Shown one piece after another: positions 33,241 to 44,342 of a stretch of DNA of 64,000 bases. Position numbers and translations under genes: made by a program. Within the stretch, counting starts at the first letter, position 1; the number at the start of each line of letters is the position of its first letter. Below the pieces are notes generated by a model. It had not been told where the DNA came from. It worked only from the letters and a program-made list of their open reading frames with translations, and searched no databases. Source of the DNA: Prorocentrum cordatum (lineage: Eukaryota; Sar; Dinophyceae; Prorocentrales; Prorocentraceae); assembly GCA_963575745.1 (NCBI GenBank), contig CAUYUJ010020592.1, forward strand, positions 53,964-117,963, written 5' to 3'.

Positions 33241-33734
33241 TTCGTCATCGCCATCATCATCATCATCATCATCCATCATCATCATCATCATCAGCACCAT
33301 CATCAACATCAGCAGCGTCATACTACCACCACCAGCATCATCGTCAGCATCATCATCATCACCATCATCATAATCAGCATCCTCATCATCAACATCATCA
33401 TCATCACCACCACCATTATCATCATCATTATCATCATCATCATTATCAGCATCATCAGCATCATCATCATCATCATCTTGAACATCATCATCATCATCAT
33501 CATCATCAGCATACACCTCACCATTACGATCATTTATCATCATCATCGTCATCATCATCATCGTCATCATCGTCATCATCATCGTCATCATCGTCATCAT
33601 CATCATCATTATCATCATTATCATCATCGTCATCGTCATCGTCATCGTGATCATCCTCATAATCGTTGTCACCATCGTCATCATCCTCACCATCCTCCTC
33701 CTCCTCCTCCTCCTCCTCCTCCTCCTCCTCCTCC

Positions 33735-33778
<44 letters not shown>

Positions 33779-33790
33779 GCCATCGTCAGC
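32783..33790. repeat. 1-kb ATC microsatellite with CCT segment
   Basis: Impure (ATC)n with GTC, AGC and ACC interruptions; (CCT)n at about 33693-33733. Interrupted blocks such as ACCACCACCAGCATCATCGT are duplicated internally (33012 and 33325), showing segmental duplication within the array. Confidence 0.95.
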
Positions 33791-33794
33791 TTCG

Positions 33795-33975
33795 TGCATC
33801 TGCTCTCCGCATGTGCACCATTTCGGCACATCTCTCACACGGTCCGTGGCCCCATAAACAGTTACACCGAAGGTCCCAGGGTTTATGACCACATGCGTTC
33901 CCACCACCCATTTCGGCACACTTCTCACACGTTTTGTGGCCCTGTAGGGAGCTCCACCGGCGGCCCCAGTGGCCA
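33795..33975 (+). repeat. Two further 90-bp repeat units
   Basis: CACACGGTCCGTGGCCCCAT and CACACGTTTTGTGGCCCTGT phrases continue the array interrupted by the ATC microsatellite. Confidence 0.75.
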
Positions 33976-33976
33976 G

Positions 33977-34157
33977 GGACCCAAACCGACTGCCAGTCGA
34001 GTTCTGCCAGGACTTCGTCACCCAGCTCATCCAGGCCGACTTCGACATCCGCACCTTATGTTGGAACAAGCATACCCACGTCGACTGGCACGCCTCGTGG
34101 GAGCAGGAAATGGACAAGAGGTGGCCTGCCAGCCAGGCCCTCCGCCCCATGGCAAGG
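33977..34157 (+). CDS. Possible orphan exon, unknown protein
   Basis: The frame from GAC 33978 reads DPNRLPVEFCQDFVTQLIQ, ADFDIRTLCWNKHTHVDWHA, SWEQEMDKRW. Composition is mixed and protein-like, unlike its surroundings. It is preceded by GGCCAG and followed by AAGGGTAAGAGG, so acceptor- and donor-like ends are present. No partner exon was recognised within reach and the family is unknown. Confidence 0.35.
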
Positions 34158-34286
34158 GTAAGAGGCCTGCCGACTCCACCTGGCCCAGCAACACTTTGCT
34201 AGGCAGCGGTGCCCGGGTTCCTCCAGTTGCCACTGGTAGGCGACAGCAGCTGGCCAGACCATCCCCGCAATACAGTGCCGTTTTTG

Positions 34287-34430
34287 ATACATGCTCCGCG
34301 TGCGGATCATGTATAACAAATGCAGGGATTTAGTATAAAAACAACAATGAGTTGATGCATACTTTTATTCATACATTAGGCATGTATTAAAACAAAAATC
34401 CCATGTATTAAAAACTGCCCTGTACGCAGG
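34287..34430. other. 28-bp palindrome and AT-rich island
   Basis: Arms ATACATGCTCCGC and GCGGATCATGTAT (one mismatch) around GT at 34287-34314. About 100 bp of AT-rich sequence follows with repeated CATGTATTAAAA. This is unusual in a GC-rich neighbourhood; no function can be assigned. Confidence 0.6.
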
Positions 34431-35935
34431 GGTTTGCCCCCAGGCGCTCCCGCCAACCCCCCACCCGACCGACTGCAGCCGACCTCAAGCTCAGTGCACC
34501 TGCTCGGTGCGGCCCCGTGCCTACCCCCCGCAGCGATCGCTCCTGTGTGGCTGCTCCCCCCCGCGCGGCAACTCGCCTTGCCTCCCATCAATCTTTGGTG
34601 CACCTGTTCGGTGCTACCCTCTTTGTTAATTCAAGCTTCGCGCGGCCCGCTTAGCTTCGACCCGAAGAGGTGCGCTCTCGACCCGCGAATCAAAAAACCT
34701 GTCCGGTGCTACCCCCGCCCGCCTCGCGCGGCCTTCCGTTTCGCCTGCCACGCCTCAGCGCACCGCTCGGTGCAACCCCCCATCGCCCACCAGTGCCCCG
34801 GCGTGGCGCTTCGCTCGCTGGCCCTGATGCCGCACCGCTCTCGGTGCCCGGGGCCCCCGCGGCGGGCTGCTTCGGTTTCTCCCACCAGGTGGAGCCGCGT
34901 GCGCCGTCCTGCCCTCCGGGGCCGGCCCCCCTCGCTGTGCATGTCGTGGGCCGACTCTGGTCACCACCTTTGGGGTGCCATGGCGCCAGCCCTGGGTGAG
35001 CTGGTTTTGCCGCTCGCCTCCGGCGCCGCCGCGCCCTCCCCCCGCCTTCGCCCTGGCTGTGGGGCTGCCGCCCCGGCCCTGCCCGGCCCCATTTCCTCTT
35101 GGGAGGCGGCCCCTGCCCCCGCCGCTGCATCCCCTGCCCTGTGCAGGTTGGATCGCCGGCATTTTGCAGGTTTTTGGCCCAGGTCTTCGCCCGCTGCTTC
35201 CTCCCCCGCCTGCCCCGCTCCCCGGTGGCGCTTCTCCTGCTCCCACCGCTTGCCTCGTGCTCCGACTGGGCCTTCACCTGGGGTTCCTTGGGTGCCTGGC
35301 AGGCCACCCGCGGCCTCGGTGCCCGCCGCCCCTCTTTCTGCCTGGTTCTCAGGCCAGCCCATCTAGCGTGATTGCTCCACTGGCTTGGCCCGCCGGCGGG
35401 CTCCGCCCCTGCTGCGTGCACTTCTCCCTGTGCTCTTTCGGCCCCGTCGCCCTGGGGTAGTCCCGGGCCGCCCCCCCTCGCGGTTGCCTCGCAGATCCTT
35501 CGGATCTCGGCGCATTGGCCAGCCCTCGCCTCCCCCGCTCCGCCCTGCTTGGGCTCCTTCCCCAGCGCCCCTGGCCCCTCAAGTGAGGTGGTCCACTCGG
35601 GTCGCCGCCTTCGGTTGCCTGGAGGTCACTCGGATCTCAGCACCTCGGCCGCCTTGCTGTGTTGCCCCGCCTTTGCTTGCGCTGGACCTGTCACCCTTTT
35701 CCTGGGCTGTGCCCAGCCGCCTTCCGGCTGCCGTCCCCCAGCTGCTCCCTCGCCGCCGCCGCTGTCTCCCCGCCCCAGCGCCCGCCCCGCCGCGGCCCGG
35801 CCCTGCTCTGAGCGGGCCTGGCTTCCTCTCCCTCCCGCTCGCGCTGGGCTTCCTCTCTCTTCCCGCGAGCACCGCGGCTGAATTCGCGGTTTGTGTGTCC
35901 CACTAATGCTTCAGCGGCAGAGCAGCTACTCTGCT
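34431..35935. other. 1.5-kb C-rich low-complexity region
   Basis: Strongly C+T biased on the plus strand, with recurrent phrases such as TGCACCTGCTCGGTGC, ACCTGTTCGGTGCTACCC and GCACCGCTCGGTGC. Long open frames on both strands follow from the composition. No domain is recognised. Confidence 0.6.
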
Positions 35936-35953
35936 TAGCCGCCGACGCAAAAA

Positions 35954-36095
35954 ATGTGTGTGTGTGTGTTTGTTTGTTTGTTTGTTTGTTTGTTTGTTTG
36001 TTTGTTTGTTTGTTTCTTTGTGCGTGCCTGCGTGCGTGCGTGCGTGCGTGCGTGCGCGCGTGCGTGTGTGTTTGTGTGTGTGTGTGTGTGCGCGT
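35954..36095. repeat. TTTG and TGCG microsatellites
   Basis: (TTTG)n followed by (TGCG)n and TG-rich repeats. Confidence 0.95.
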
Positions 36096-36689
36096 GCGAC
36101 ATCACTCTTACTCCAAGGTCGCCGTGAAGGGCCCCGTCTTCGCCATGCTCAGATCAGCGGCGAGAAACCCTGTCAGAAGGCGGGTGGGGCGTCTCAGAAA
36201 TCCTCGCGCCTTCTGAGAGATTTTTCCGTGTTTTCGTGGAAAACTTCTGCATTTTTTCAGAAAGCTGGGGGACCCCCGAGCGGTCGGAACAAGTTTTTTC
36301 TTCTTACCCTCCCCCAGGCGCGCCAGCGATCAATACAGCCGTGGCGGAGTTAGTCGATGGCCCAGCGGTGACATCGTCCCGTCACATTTCGACCGATTCA
36401 CGCCGGCAAGTACAACTTCGGGAAACTTCTTCCTCGCGTCCACGGCTGGGGCCTCCAGGGCTTCGAGGCGCAAACAGCCGCCATGGGTTCTGCCGCGACC
36501 CTCCTTGCGGGATATTCCCTTCAGCGCGCCGCCCTCCATCGCGCTCCACCCCGACCTTCGATTCCTCGGGCTTGGAGCCGCGGGCGGTCTGGAAACGTTC
36601 GGTGCTCGGAGGTCCAGCGGTGCAGGCGCGCGCCCTTCCCACCTGGCAGGACGGGGCAGTCCGCCTGGTCCTCGCAGGGAACGTTCGCC

Positions 36690-36870
36690 TGCCAGTCGGT
36701 CCGGTGCAAACCATGCTGGTGAATTGCGGACGTTCAACTCTCGGTGCCATCAGCGACTGCTTCCTCACCGACTTGACGTCGCTATGCGCGTCCCTTCCGA
36801 GAAACCTGTCTCGGTTGGGCTCGTGGCGCAGTTGCCGACCAGCGCGCGAATCACGCTTTTGCTTGCCGTG
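36690..36870 (+). pseudogene. Possible LINE endonuclease remnant
   Basis: Two frames in succession read NCGRSTLGAISDCFLTDL and DVAMRVPSEKPVSVGLVAQL. This resembles the end of an APE-type LINE endonuclease (S.IDYFLVS ... V.....P..H.PV.L.L), but the diagnostic His is not preserved and a frameshift is required. Weak. Confidence 0.3.
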
Positions 36871-37789
36871 GTCATTGTCTTCCGTCGGTGGCAGGTGCAC
36901 TACCTGGCGCCCACCGCGGTCATTTTTGATTACGGGGATATCATTGATGCTCAGCTGGCCTTCCTCGTCCCAACAGAGGGCCTACCCTTGCCTGGGGGAG
37001 GGCAGTGGCGCGCCAGCGGGTGAGCCGACGACGGCGCCGTGAACGCCTTCACCGCGATGGAGGCGTTTTTTTGTTAAGGCTAGCAAGTGCCTGGTTCCGC
37101 CTGGAGGATCGATTCTCGGGAACCTCGACAGGCGGTGGATATGGCTACCTTCGGGCCCCTGGGGGCCAACGTGTATCCGTATCCACCGCCCGCAGGGGCA
37201 CCAGGACGTCGGCTACCAGGCGGTGGATAAGGATAGAGCCCCCCCTCGCGCTGGCCTGCGCTGCCCTCCCGTGGCCGCCGTGCCCGCCGCCCTCGTGCTC
37301 CAGTCCCTGGGCAACGACGCCACGGGCGAGCGGTTCTGCCGGCTCACCTTATGATGCTCCAACCTGTTTTAGCCTTGATCACCAGATCTAATTTCGAGCA
37401 CCAGGAACGTACCGAAACTTCGGGGTGCTCACGTGTGGGGGGCCCTGGGAGGCGAGACTCGCCCGACACTGTTTTTCGAGACTTCTCTGGGTGCTCGAAA
37501 GGATTTGTGGGGTATGGTCCTTGAGTACGATGAGAACAACAGAAGGCTCACCTGCCACCTCGGCGCCCTCGACGCCCAGGCCAGCGTGCTGCCCGAGTGG
37601 CTGGCTGCGTGCCCACCTCGGCGCCCTCGACGCCCAGGCCGATGCTGGCCGCCTGCTGCGCGAACTCTGGCGCGGCCGCTCGGGCGCGTGGCGGCGCGCG
37701 CGGCACGCGGCAAAGGAAGGATCCGCGTGTGCTTTTGGGCTGCCCGTGCGCGCGAGCGCTTCCCGGGTGCTTTGTCCTAGCGCCCGCTC
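36871..37789. other. No gene recognised; short inverted and direct repeats
   Basis: GGCGGTGGATA at 37131 and TATCCACCGCC at 37180 form an 11-bp inverted repeat, with a third GGCGGTGGATA at 37219. CACCTCGGCGCCCTCGACGC occurs twice, near 37556 and 37614. No domain recognised. Confidence 0.5.
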
Positions 37790-38005
37790 CCTCCTCCTTC
37801 TCCTCCTCCTCCTCCTCCTCCTCCTTCTCCTCCTCCTCCTCCTCCTTCCTCCTTCTCCTCCTCCCTCCTCCTCCTCCTCCTCCTCCTCCTCCTCCTCCTC
37901 CTCCTCCTTCTCCCCCCCCCTCCTCCTCCTCCTTCCTCCTCCTCCTCCTCCTCCTCCTCCTTCCTCCTCCTCCTCCTCCTCCCTCCTCCTCCTCCTCCTC
38001 CTCGC
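37790..38005. repeat. CCT microsatellite
   Basis: Impure (CCT)n with CTT and C-run interruptions. Confidence 0.95.
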
Positions 38006-39540
38006 CCGCTCGCCAGGCGCAGCCGCCCGCTCGCTGCGCCGCGTGTCTTTGGGCCAGTCTGCAGCCCACTCCAGCTCTTGCCGAGGCGAAGCCACCCGGC
38101 CGCGCCGCTCCCGGCGGGGCCGATTCTCCGGGGCCCGGGGACTGGTGCAGAGGCCCAGTTGGCCTGGCCGCGCAGCGTGAACAAAACCTTGCCAGATCCC
38201 TCCAGCGCACGAGGCGGCCACGAGGCGGCCACGAGGCGGCAATAACGTGGCGAAACCTTGCCAGGCCCACCTGGCTCACGAGGCGGCCGCCAGGTGGCCA
38301 CGGGCGGCAACGTGGCGAACTCCTCTCGGGGGGGGGGGAAACACACAGACACAATTAATCGACGATTCTCCAGAAAATATGGGAAAATAGGGGAAGTGGG
38401 GGGGACTACAGAAACCCAGAAAAAATATGGGAAAATATAGGGAATCTGGTTATTTGTTTCTATTTACTTGTGTGTCCCAGTTCCCCTTCATCCTCTCCGA
38501 ACCGAGCCCAAGCCCTTGGTAAGAGAAGTAAGAACCCTGGTCCCAGGAGCAGCCTGGCCAGGACAAGTGCGGCCGCCCATCGTCGGAGCACCGCCGCGCG
38601 CTTTGCGTGCGGGCTTGGCGCGCGGCAGGGGCCGATCCGCAGCCGTTTGTGGCCCGACGGGGGCGCGACGCAGGCAGCCCACGCTCCTCCGAGCTTTTCG
38701 ATGCTTGGGCCCCCATGGACCTCCTCGACCCCCCTCGGGTCCAGGCTCATTTCTCGACTGGCCCCCGGGCCCGAGGTCAGCCCGCATGTGCTGAAAACGG
38801 CGACAAGCCGGCCGCCCTCTTCTTTTTTCCAGGGGCTGGGCTACCCTGAGAAGCACGCGCGGTCTCCACTGGCCGTCCCTCTGGCATGTCGCCTGCGCTG
38901 AACAGCTGGCCGCGGCACTACGGAGGCCTGTCAGCCTGCGGCGTGGGCGGCGGCCGCGTGGAGGCGGCGCGCGCTGGCACCGCCGCGAGCCAGAGGGGTC
39001 TCGTGGGACAAGGTCGGGCGCTTGATTTCTTTCTTTTCCCTGGGATCTTGGCGTTGCACTTTTTTTGCAATGGGCTGTTTCACCAGGTTTCGGGACCCGG
39101 GACCCATGACCTGGGACTCACAGAGCGATCCGGCTAGATGGGGTCAGGTACTTCCGGTTTTTTGTTTTGGATTTTTTCCTGAGGGTCTTTTCCAACACCA
39201 GGCGTTTTCGCATCGTTTCTGATCCCTAGACAGTCCACGGATCGATCTGGTGCCAGGAATTGGTGAGGTCCCGTGCTCTGGTCGAAGCTTGTGTGGTGTC
39301 GTATGTTTCTCGCTAGGTTCGAGGTTTGATCAGGCTCGACGGCCGAGGGTCTTGTGTCTTTTCTGGCCATTCTGGACCTCCAGGACGTTCTTTAGTCGTC
39401 GCGGCTGGACTCCCCGTGAAACTTTGGCCATGAAGTGCCCCTGGACAAGTCCGTGGTTTTTATGAGGGAGCGTTTTTTGTTGCTGTGGTTCCTGGTGTTT
39501 TTTCTGTTTTCGGCGGGCCGCTTTCGGCCCCCTGTGGCCA
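38006..39540. other. No gene recognised
   Basis: 38210-38330 has CACGAGGCGGC repeats. AAATATGGGAAAATA is duplicated near 38374 and 38425. The remainder is GC-rich unique-looking sequence without recognisable domains. Confidence 0.45.
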
Positions 39541-39624
39541 TCCGACACGGCTCTTGGACGAAGAAACCCGTCCCAGAAGGGGGCGAGACTTCGGGGGGTC
39601 ATGTCATGACGACGGGGGTCTGGG
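39541..39624 (-). mobile_element. Truncated M1 element, minus orientation
   Basis: Ends GTCATGACGACGGGGGTCTGGG, matching the reverse complement of the M1 terminus. Interior similarity to 43.5 kb includes GGGCGAGACTTCGGGGGGTC. The other terminus is missing. Confidence 0.55.
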
Positions 39625-40103
39625 AAGGACCCTGATCCAGACGTCAGCGGATTGGCTTTTTCCATCCTTGCGCTGTTCCCCCGTTTTGGCCCCCGAGAGC
39701 TTTTCTAGGCCCGGGGCCTTCAGAAAGGTACCTGGGACGAAACGCCAGCTCCCAGGGAAGAGGTCGAGACCTCTCTGGGGCCCGCGGACTGGAGAAGTCA
39801 ATCCCTCATGTCGGAGCTTGTTCGCAATCTTCGGCCTGCTGAGGCCCGTCCTGGGCCCCTTGGGCCGTGAAGGACGCAGGCCGGAGAGCCAGTTTATGGA
39901 CGCCCCGGGTAATTATTCAGGCCCCGAGCGATCGGGTGCCCTGCCGGGCTCGAAGAGCCTTTTGGGCCCGCGCCTTGGGCGAGGAGGAGGAGGAGGAGGA
40001 GGAGGAGGAGGAGGCGGAGAAGGCCCTCGTACCCGAGCTGCGTCCCTCGGGGCCCCTGTGGACTCCTGGCAGCAGAGCCGCGGAGAAGAAGGACGCGGTG
40101 CAG
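39625..40103 (+). other. No firm gene; acidic run before a foldback
   Basis: (GGA)n at 39980-40018 gives a Glu run. After it the frame reads AEKALVPELRPSGPLWTPG, SRAAEKKDAVQ up to CAG 40101-40103, where the foldback starts with GT. It may be an exon end, but nothing identifies a protein. Confidence 0.3.
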
Positions 40104-40290
40104 GTTTCGAAGAAGGAAAAACGCCTCAAGCAGAAACTTTTGGCGCTTCGCGCGGATTTCTGGGGCCCCCTGGGCGGCGACTCTGGCGCCGCCCCTGGCG
40201 CGCGGAGCGCGCCGGAGAGGGGGGTCCAGCGCCGAGAAATCCGCGCGGAGCGCCAAGAGTTTATGCTTGAGGCGTTTTCCTTCTTCCAAG
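40104..40290 (+). mobile_element. Foldback element, family A, intron-like
   Basis: 187 bp with inverted arms of about 65 bp (GAAGAAGGAAAAACGCCTCA... at 40109 and its complement ending at 40287). It begins CAG|GTTT and ends CCAAG|GTT, so it has GT-AG ends and an AGGTT duplication. Joining the flanks keeps an open frame (KKDAVQ then VAEPLNPGG). It is the same family as the start of transporter intron 2 and all of intron 4. Confidence 0.65.
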
Positions 40291-40447
40291 GTTGCCGAGC
40301 CGCTCAATCCTGGCGGCGCCCAGGGGGGGGGCGGAGGCGAGGTGCGGGGCTGGCCCTCCGAGCGCCGACGGGGCAGAGCACCGGCCTCTGGCGCCGAGGG
40401 GTTCGGCTGGGCTGGCGCGCCTCCTGGGACGCACCCCCTGGGAGTAA

Positions 40448-40605
40448 ATCGGGCACGCCCCCCTACAGGAGGAATATTCAGGAATAGTCAGAGTAAAGAG
40501 TCAGTTGGCGATTTCTCGCATTTTTTTAGTATGTTTGGATCTCTTTTGACTATTTTTGATCTTCCGTCCAAAATCCGCCTGTGGGAGGATATGCCCGACC
40601 TAACC
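40448..40605. mobile_element. Foldback element, family C copy 2
   Basis: Termini TCGGGCACGCC...CTACAGGAGGAATATT and AAAATCCGCCTGTGGGAGGA, TATGCCCGA form imperfect inverted ends. Related to 26136 and 49694. Confidence 0.6.
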
Positions 40606-40825
40606 CTGGGAATTAATTCTTCACGCTTCGCGTATCCCCACCAGCCCATCTCAAAACAGCAACTCTAGCGAAGCATGCCGACAGTCGTGTTTTTCAGGCG
40701 TGTTTCCGCCTGCCCCCGCATATCTCCCCTGTTCCTCCTTCCTCCCGCCTCCTTGTACATCCTCCTTGTGGTGGGAGCGGGAGAAGGACGAGGCGGAGGA
40801 GGAGGGAGAGAAAGCGCTCCTCGTG

Positions 40826-41015
40826 GTTTGAGTCGTTCGGGGTTCTCGTCCTGGTGTGAGTCGTTCGGGCCCTTCTTCCTGGTGTGAGTCGTTCGGGCTC
40901 TTCGTGGTGTGAGTCGTTCGGGCTCTTCGTCCTGGTGTGAGTCGTTCGGGCTTCTCGTGGTGTGAGTTGTTCGGGCCCCTCGTCCTGGTGTGAGTCGTTC
41001 GGGCCCCTCCTCCTG
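40826..41015. repeat. GTGTGAGTCGTTCGGGC minisatellite
   Basis: About seven units of TGAGTCGTTCGGGCTCTTCG with optional TCCTGGTG, giving unit lengths of roughly 22-32 bp. Confidence 0.85.
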
Positions 41016-41059
41016 CCCGTCCAGAAACGACGCCCAGGCGAGTAGAGGGTCGTCCTGAT

Positions 41060-41533
41060 GGGCTTTTCGGCGTCTTGGGTGCCTCGGGGGGGCCTCTTTG
41101 GGCCGTTTGGGATCCTCTTGGGGGCCTCCTGGGGGCCTCTTGGGGCCATCTTGGGGCCTCTTGGTGCCTCCTCGGCGCTTCTTGGGGCCAATTAGGAGGA
41201 AATCGATCAAAGAAGAGGGGAGCTTTAATTAGCGCTGCCCCCTCAGAAGGCCAAAATGGGGCCAAAACCTTGGTAAAATCAATGATTTTGGCTTCAAAGA
41301 AGAGGGGAGCATTTTTCTCCCTCCCCCCGTCGGGGCCAGAATCCTCGTGAGGGGTGTCGAATTTTAGCCTTCCCAGGGATAGAAAAAGGACCCTCTGACC
41401 ACCCGCGAAAGGACCTCTCCAGGTCCAGGGGGAGGGGGTAGGGGGAGGGGTAAACCCCTCCCCGAAGGGGAAGAAGGGGGGTTGAGAACAGAGAGAGCTC
41501 CTAAACCACTCACGCCCAAAGGGCTGGTGGGAT
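41060..41533 (+). repeat. GGCCTCTTGG array plus module, left copy
   Basis: Array at 41060-41200. 41205-41320 contains GAAGAGGGGAGC twice. The module at 41325-41533 (CGTCGGGGCCAGAATCCTCG ... AAACCACTCACGCCCAAAGG) is almost identical to 42942-43161. Confidence 0.85.
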
Positions 41534-41564
41534 TACTACTGGTGGTAGTAGTAGACGCAGTAGG

Positions 41565-42775
<1,211 letters not shown>

Positions 42776-42779
42776 CCAA

Positions 42780-43161
42780 GGCAGTTTGGCGGCCTCTTGG
42801 AGGTCGTTGAGGGGCCTCTTGGGCTCTCTTTTGAGCCTCTTGGGAGCGTCCGGGGGCCCTTTTGGGCGCCTCTTGGAGCGTCTTGGGGGCCTGTTGGGGC
42901 CATCTTTGGGGCGATCGATCACAGATGGGGCGAGCATTTCCGTCAGTCCCCCCGTCGGGGCCACGATCCTCGTGAGGGGTGTCGAATTTTAGCCCTCCCA
43001 GGGGTCGGAAAAGGACCCTCCAACCACCCGCGAAAGGCCCCCTCCAGGTCCAGGGGGAGGGGGTAGGGGGAGGGGTAAACCCCTCCCCGAAGAGGAAGAA
43101 GGGGGTTGAGAACAGAGAGAGCTCGCTAAACCACTCACGCCCAAAGGGCTGTTGGGATTCA
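42780..43161 (+). repeat. GGCCTCTTGG array plus module, right copy
   Basis: Array at 42785-42910 and module at 42942-43161, the direct repeat of 41325-41533. Confidence 0.85.
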
Positions 43162-43299
43162 GAGTTGGTGCTGGTATGTCCGTGGCCGACAGCCGGCCTG
43201 ATCCGGCCCAGTCCTGCCTACTTCCGCGCAGTGCCGCTTAACCCTGCTCCGCATGGCTTACTCTGGGTGGGCGACTAATCTTCCGACGGAGCTTGCCCC

Positions 43300-43365
43300 C
43301 CCCCCTCCTCCTCCTCCTCCTCCTCCTCCTCCTTCTCCTCCTCCTCCTCCCCCCCTCCACCCGTT
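43300..43365. repeat. CCT microsatellite
   Basis: (CCT)n between C-runs. Confidence 0.9.
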
Positions 43366-43475
43366 CCGACAGCACGTGCCCACCCCCCCCAGCGGATCGA
43401 AGCGGGGGGCGAAAATTGGTCCATCCAGAATTATCCTGGCTTCAGTCTGGGCTTATCCAGTCCACTGGCACCTTA

Positions 43476-43659
43476 CCCAGACCCCCGACGTCATGATTTT
43501 CATAGCGTCGACCCCTAGAGGTCTCGACCCTTTCCCCGGTACCGGTTTTTCATCCCGAGTCGCTTTTTGACGGCGCCGAGGGCTGGTAAGGGCCCCGAGA
43601 TGCCGAACATAGCGAAAAGCCTCCCGTCGTGATTTTTTCATGACCCGAGGGGGTCTGGG
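43476..43659 (+). mobile_element. M1 inverted-terminal element, copy 1
   Basis: 184 bp from CCCAGACCCCCGACGTCATG to TCATGACCCGAGGGGGTCTG, GG. Terminal inverted repeat CCCAGACCCC plus CATGA. The interior matches the copies at 45653 and 48489. Flanking dinucleotides are TA and CA, so no duplication is shown here. Confidence 0.8.
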
Positions 43660-43741
43660 CAATCGGGCGTGTTAGCCCTCAATCGTTCTTGCGCAGACCT
43701 CTGAGGAGATGCCTCCAGCGCTCTTCGCGGCCAGGATGCAG

Positions 43742-43912
43742 CCACGCGCAGAGGGAGGTAGAGGGAGGGGGGAAGGCATTTTAGAAGCACCCTGCTTCTT
43801 AGAAGGCGCGGGCCTTGTCTATAATTAGATGTAAGGGCCGGCGCCTTCTAAGAAGCAGCCTCATTCTGAGAAGCCTTCCCCCCTCCCCCTACCCCCCTCT
43901 GCGCGCCGCCAA
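43742..43912. mobile_element. Large foldback element
   Basis: Inverted arms of about 75 bp. The inner 18 bp are perfect: CTGCTTCTTAGAAGGCGC at 43792-43809 and its complement at 43841-43858, around a 31-bp spacer. Outer arms (CGCAGAGGGAGGTAGAGGGA ... and TCCCCCTACCCCCCTCTGCG) are imperfect. No coding capacity. Confidence 0.85.
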
Positions 43913-44065
43913 AGGAGGGTGGGGGGGTCGGCGCCGACCCCAAGCCATGTCCGTGCAGGCCTCCGTGCAGGCCTTCCGGGAAGCGTGTGCGGGCGGCTTC
44001 TTTCCCAAACCTCCTGTATGGTTTGGGTCCTCATTTTGACTTCGCAACGGCGCGCCACACCTCGT

Positions 44066-44235
44066 TTTCCTCCTCCTCCTCGTTCTTGTTCTCCTCCTCC
44101 TCCTCCCCCTCCTCCTCCTCCTTCTCCTCCTCCTCGTTTTCGTCCTCCTCCCCCTCCTCCCCCTCCTCCTCTTCCTCCTCCTCCTCATCCTCCTTCTCCT
44201 CTTCCTCCTCGCCCTCCTCGACCTCCTCTTCCGCG
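44066..44235. repeat. CCT microsatellite
   Basis: Impure (CCT)n. Confidence 0.95.
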
Positions 44236-44342
44236 GCGCTCCTCCATTTCCTTGTCCCAGCAGCGCCAGCGCGTTCTCAGCGCAGACGTCCCGACAACGC
44301 AACCGACGGCTCGTCCACGGGCTCGGTCCGGGAAGGAGTTAC

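Noticed and set aside
32464-33831. Minus-strand 455-codon frame
   Set aside because: It is the ATC microsatellite plus 90-bp repeats; no domain, and codons simply follow the repeat period.
32030-33930. CCATTTTGGCACA-like words as relics of the dinoflagellate spliced leader
   Set aside because: Only a partial match, repeated in each 90-bp unit, and not at the 5' end of any retroposed gene here.
34434-35421. Pro/Ala/Arg-rich frames of 240-310 codons on both strands
   Set aside because: Composition-driven; C-rich DNA lacks stops in most frames and no domain is visible.
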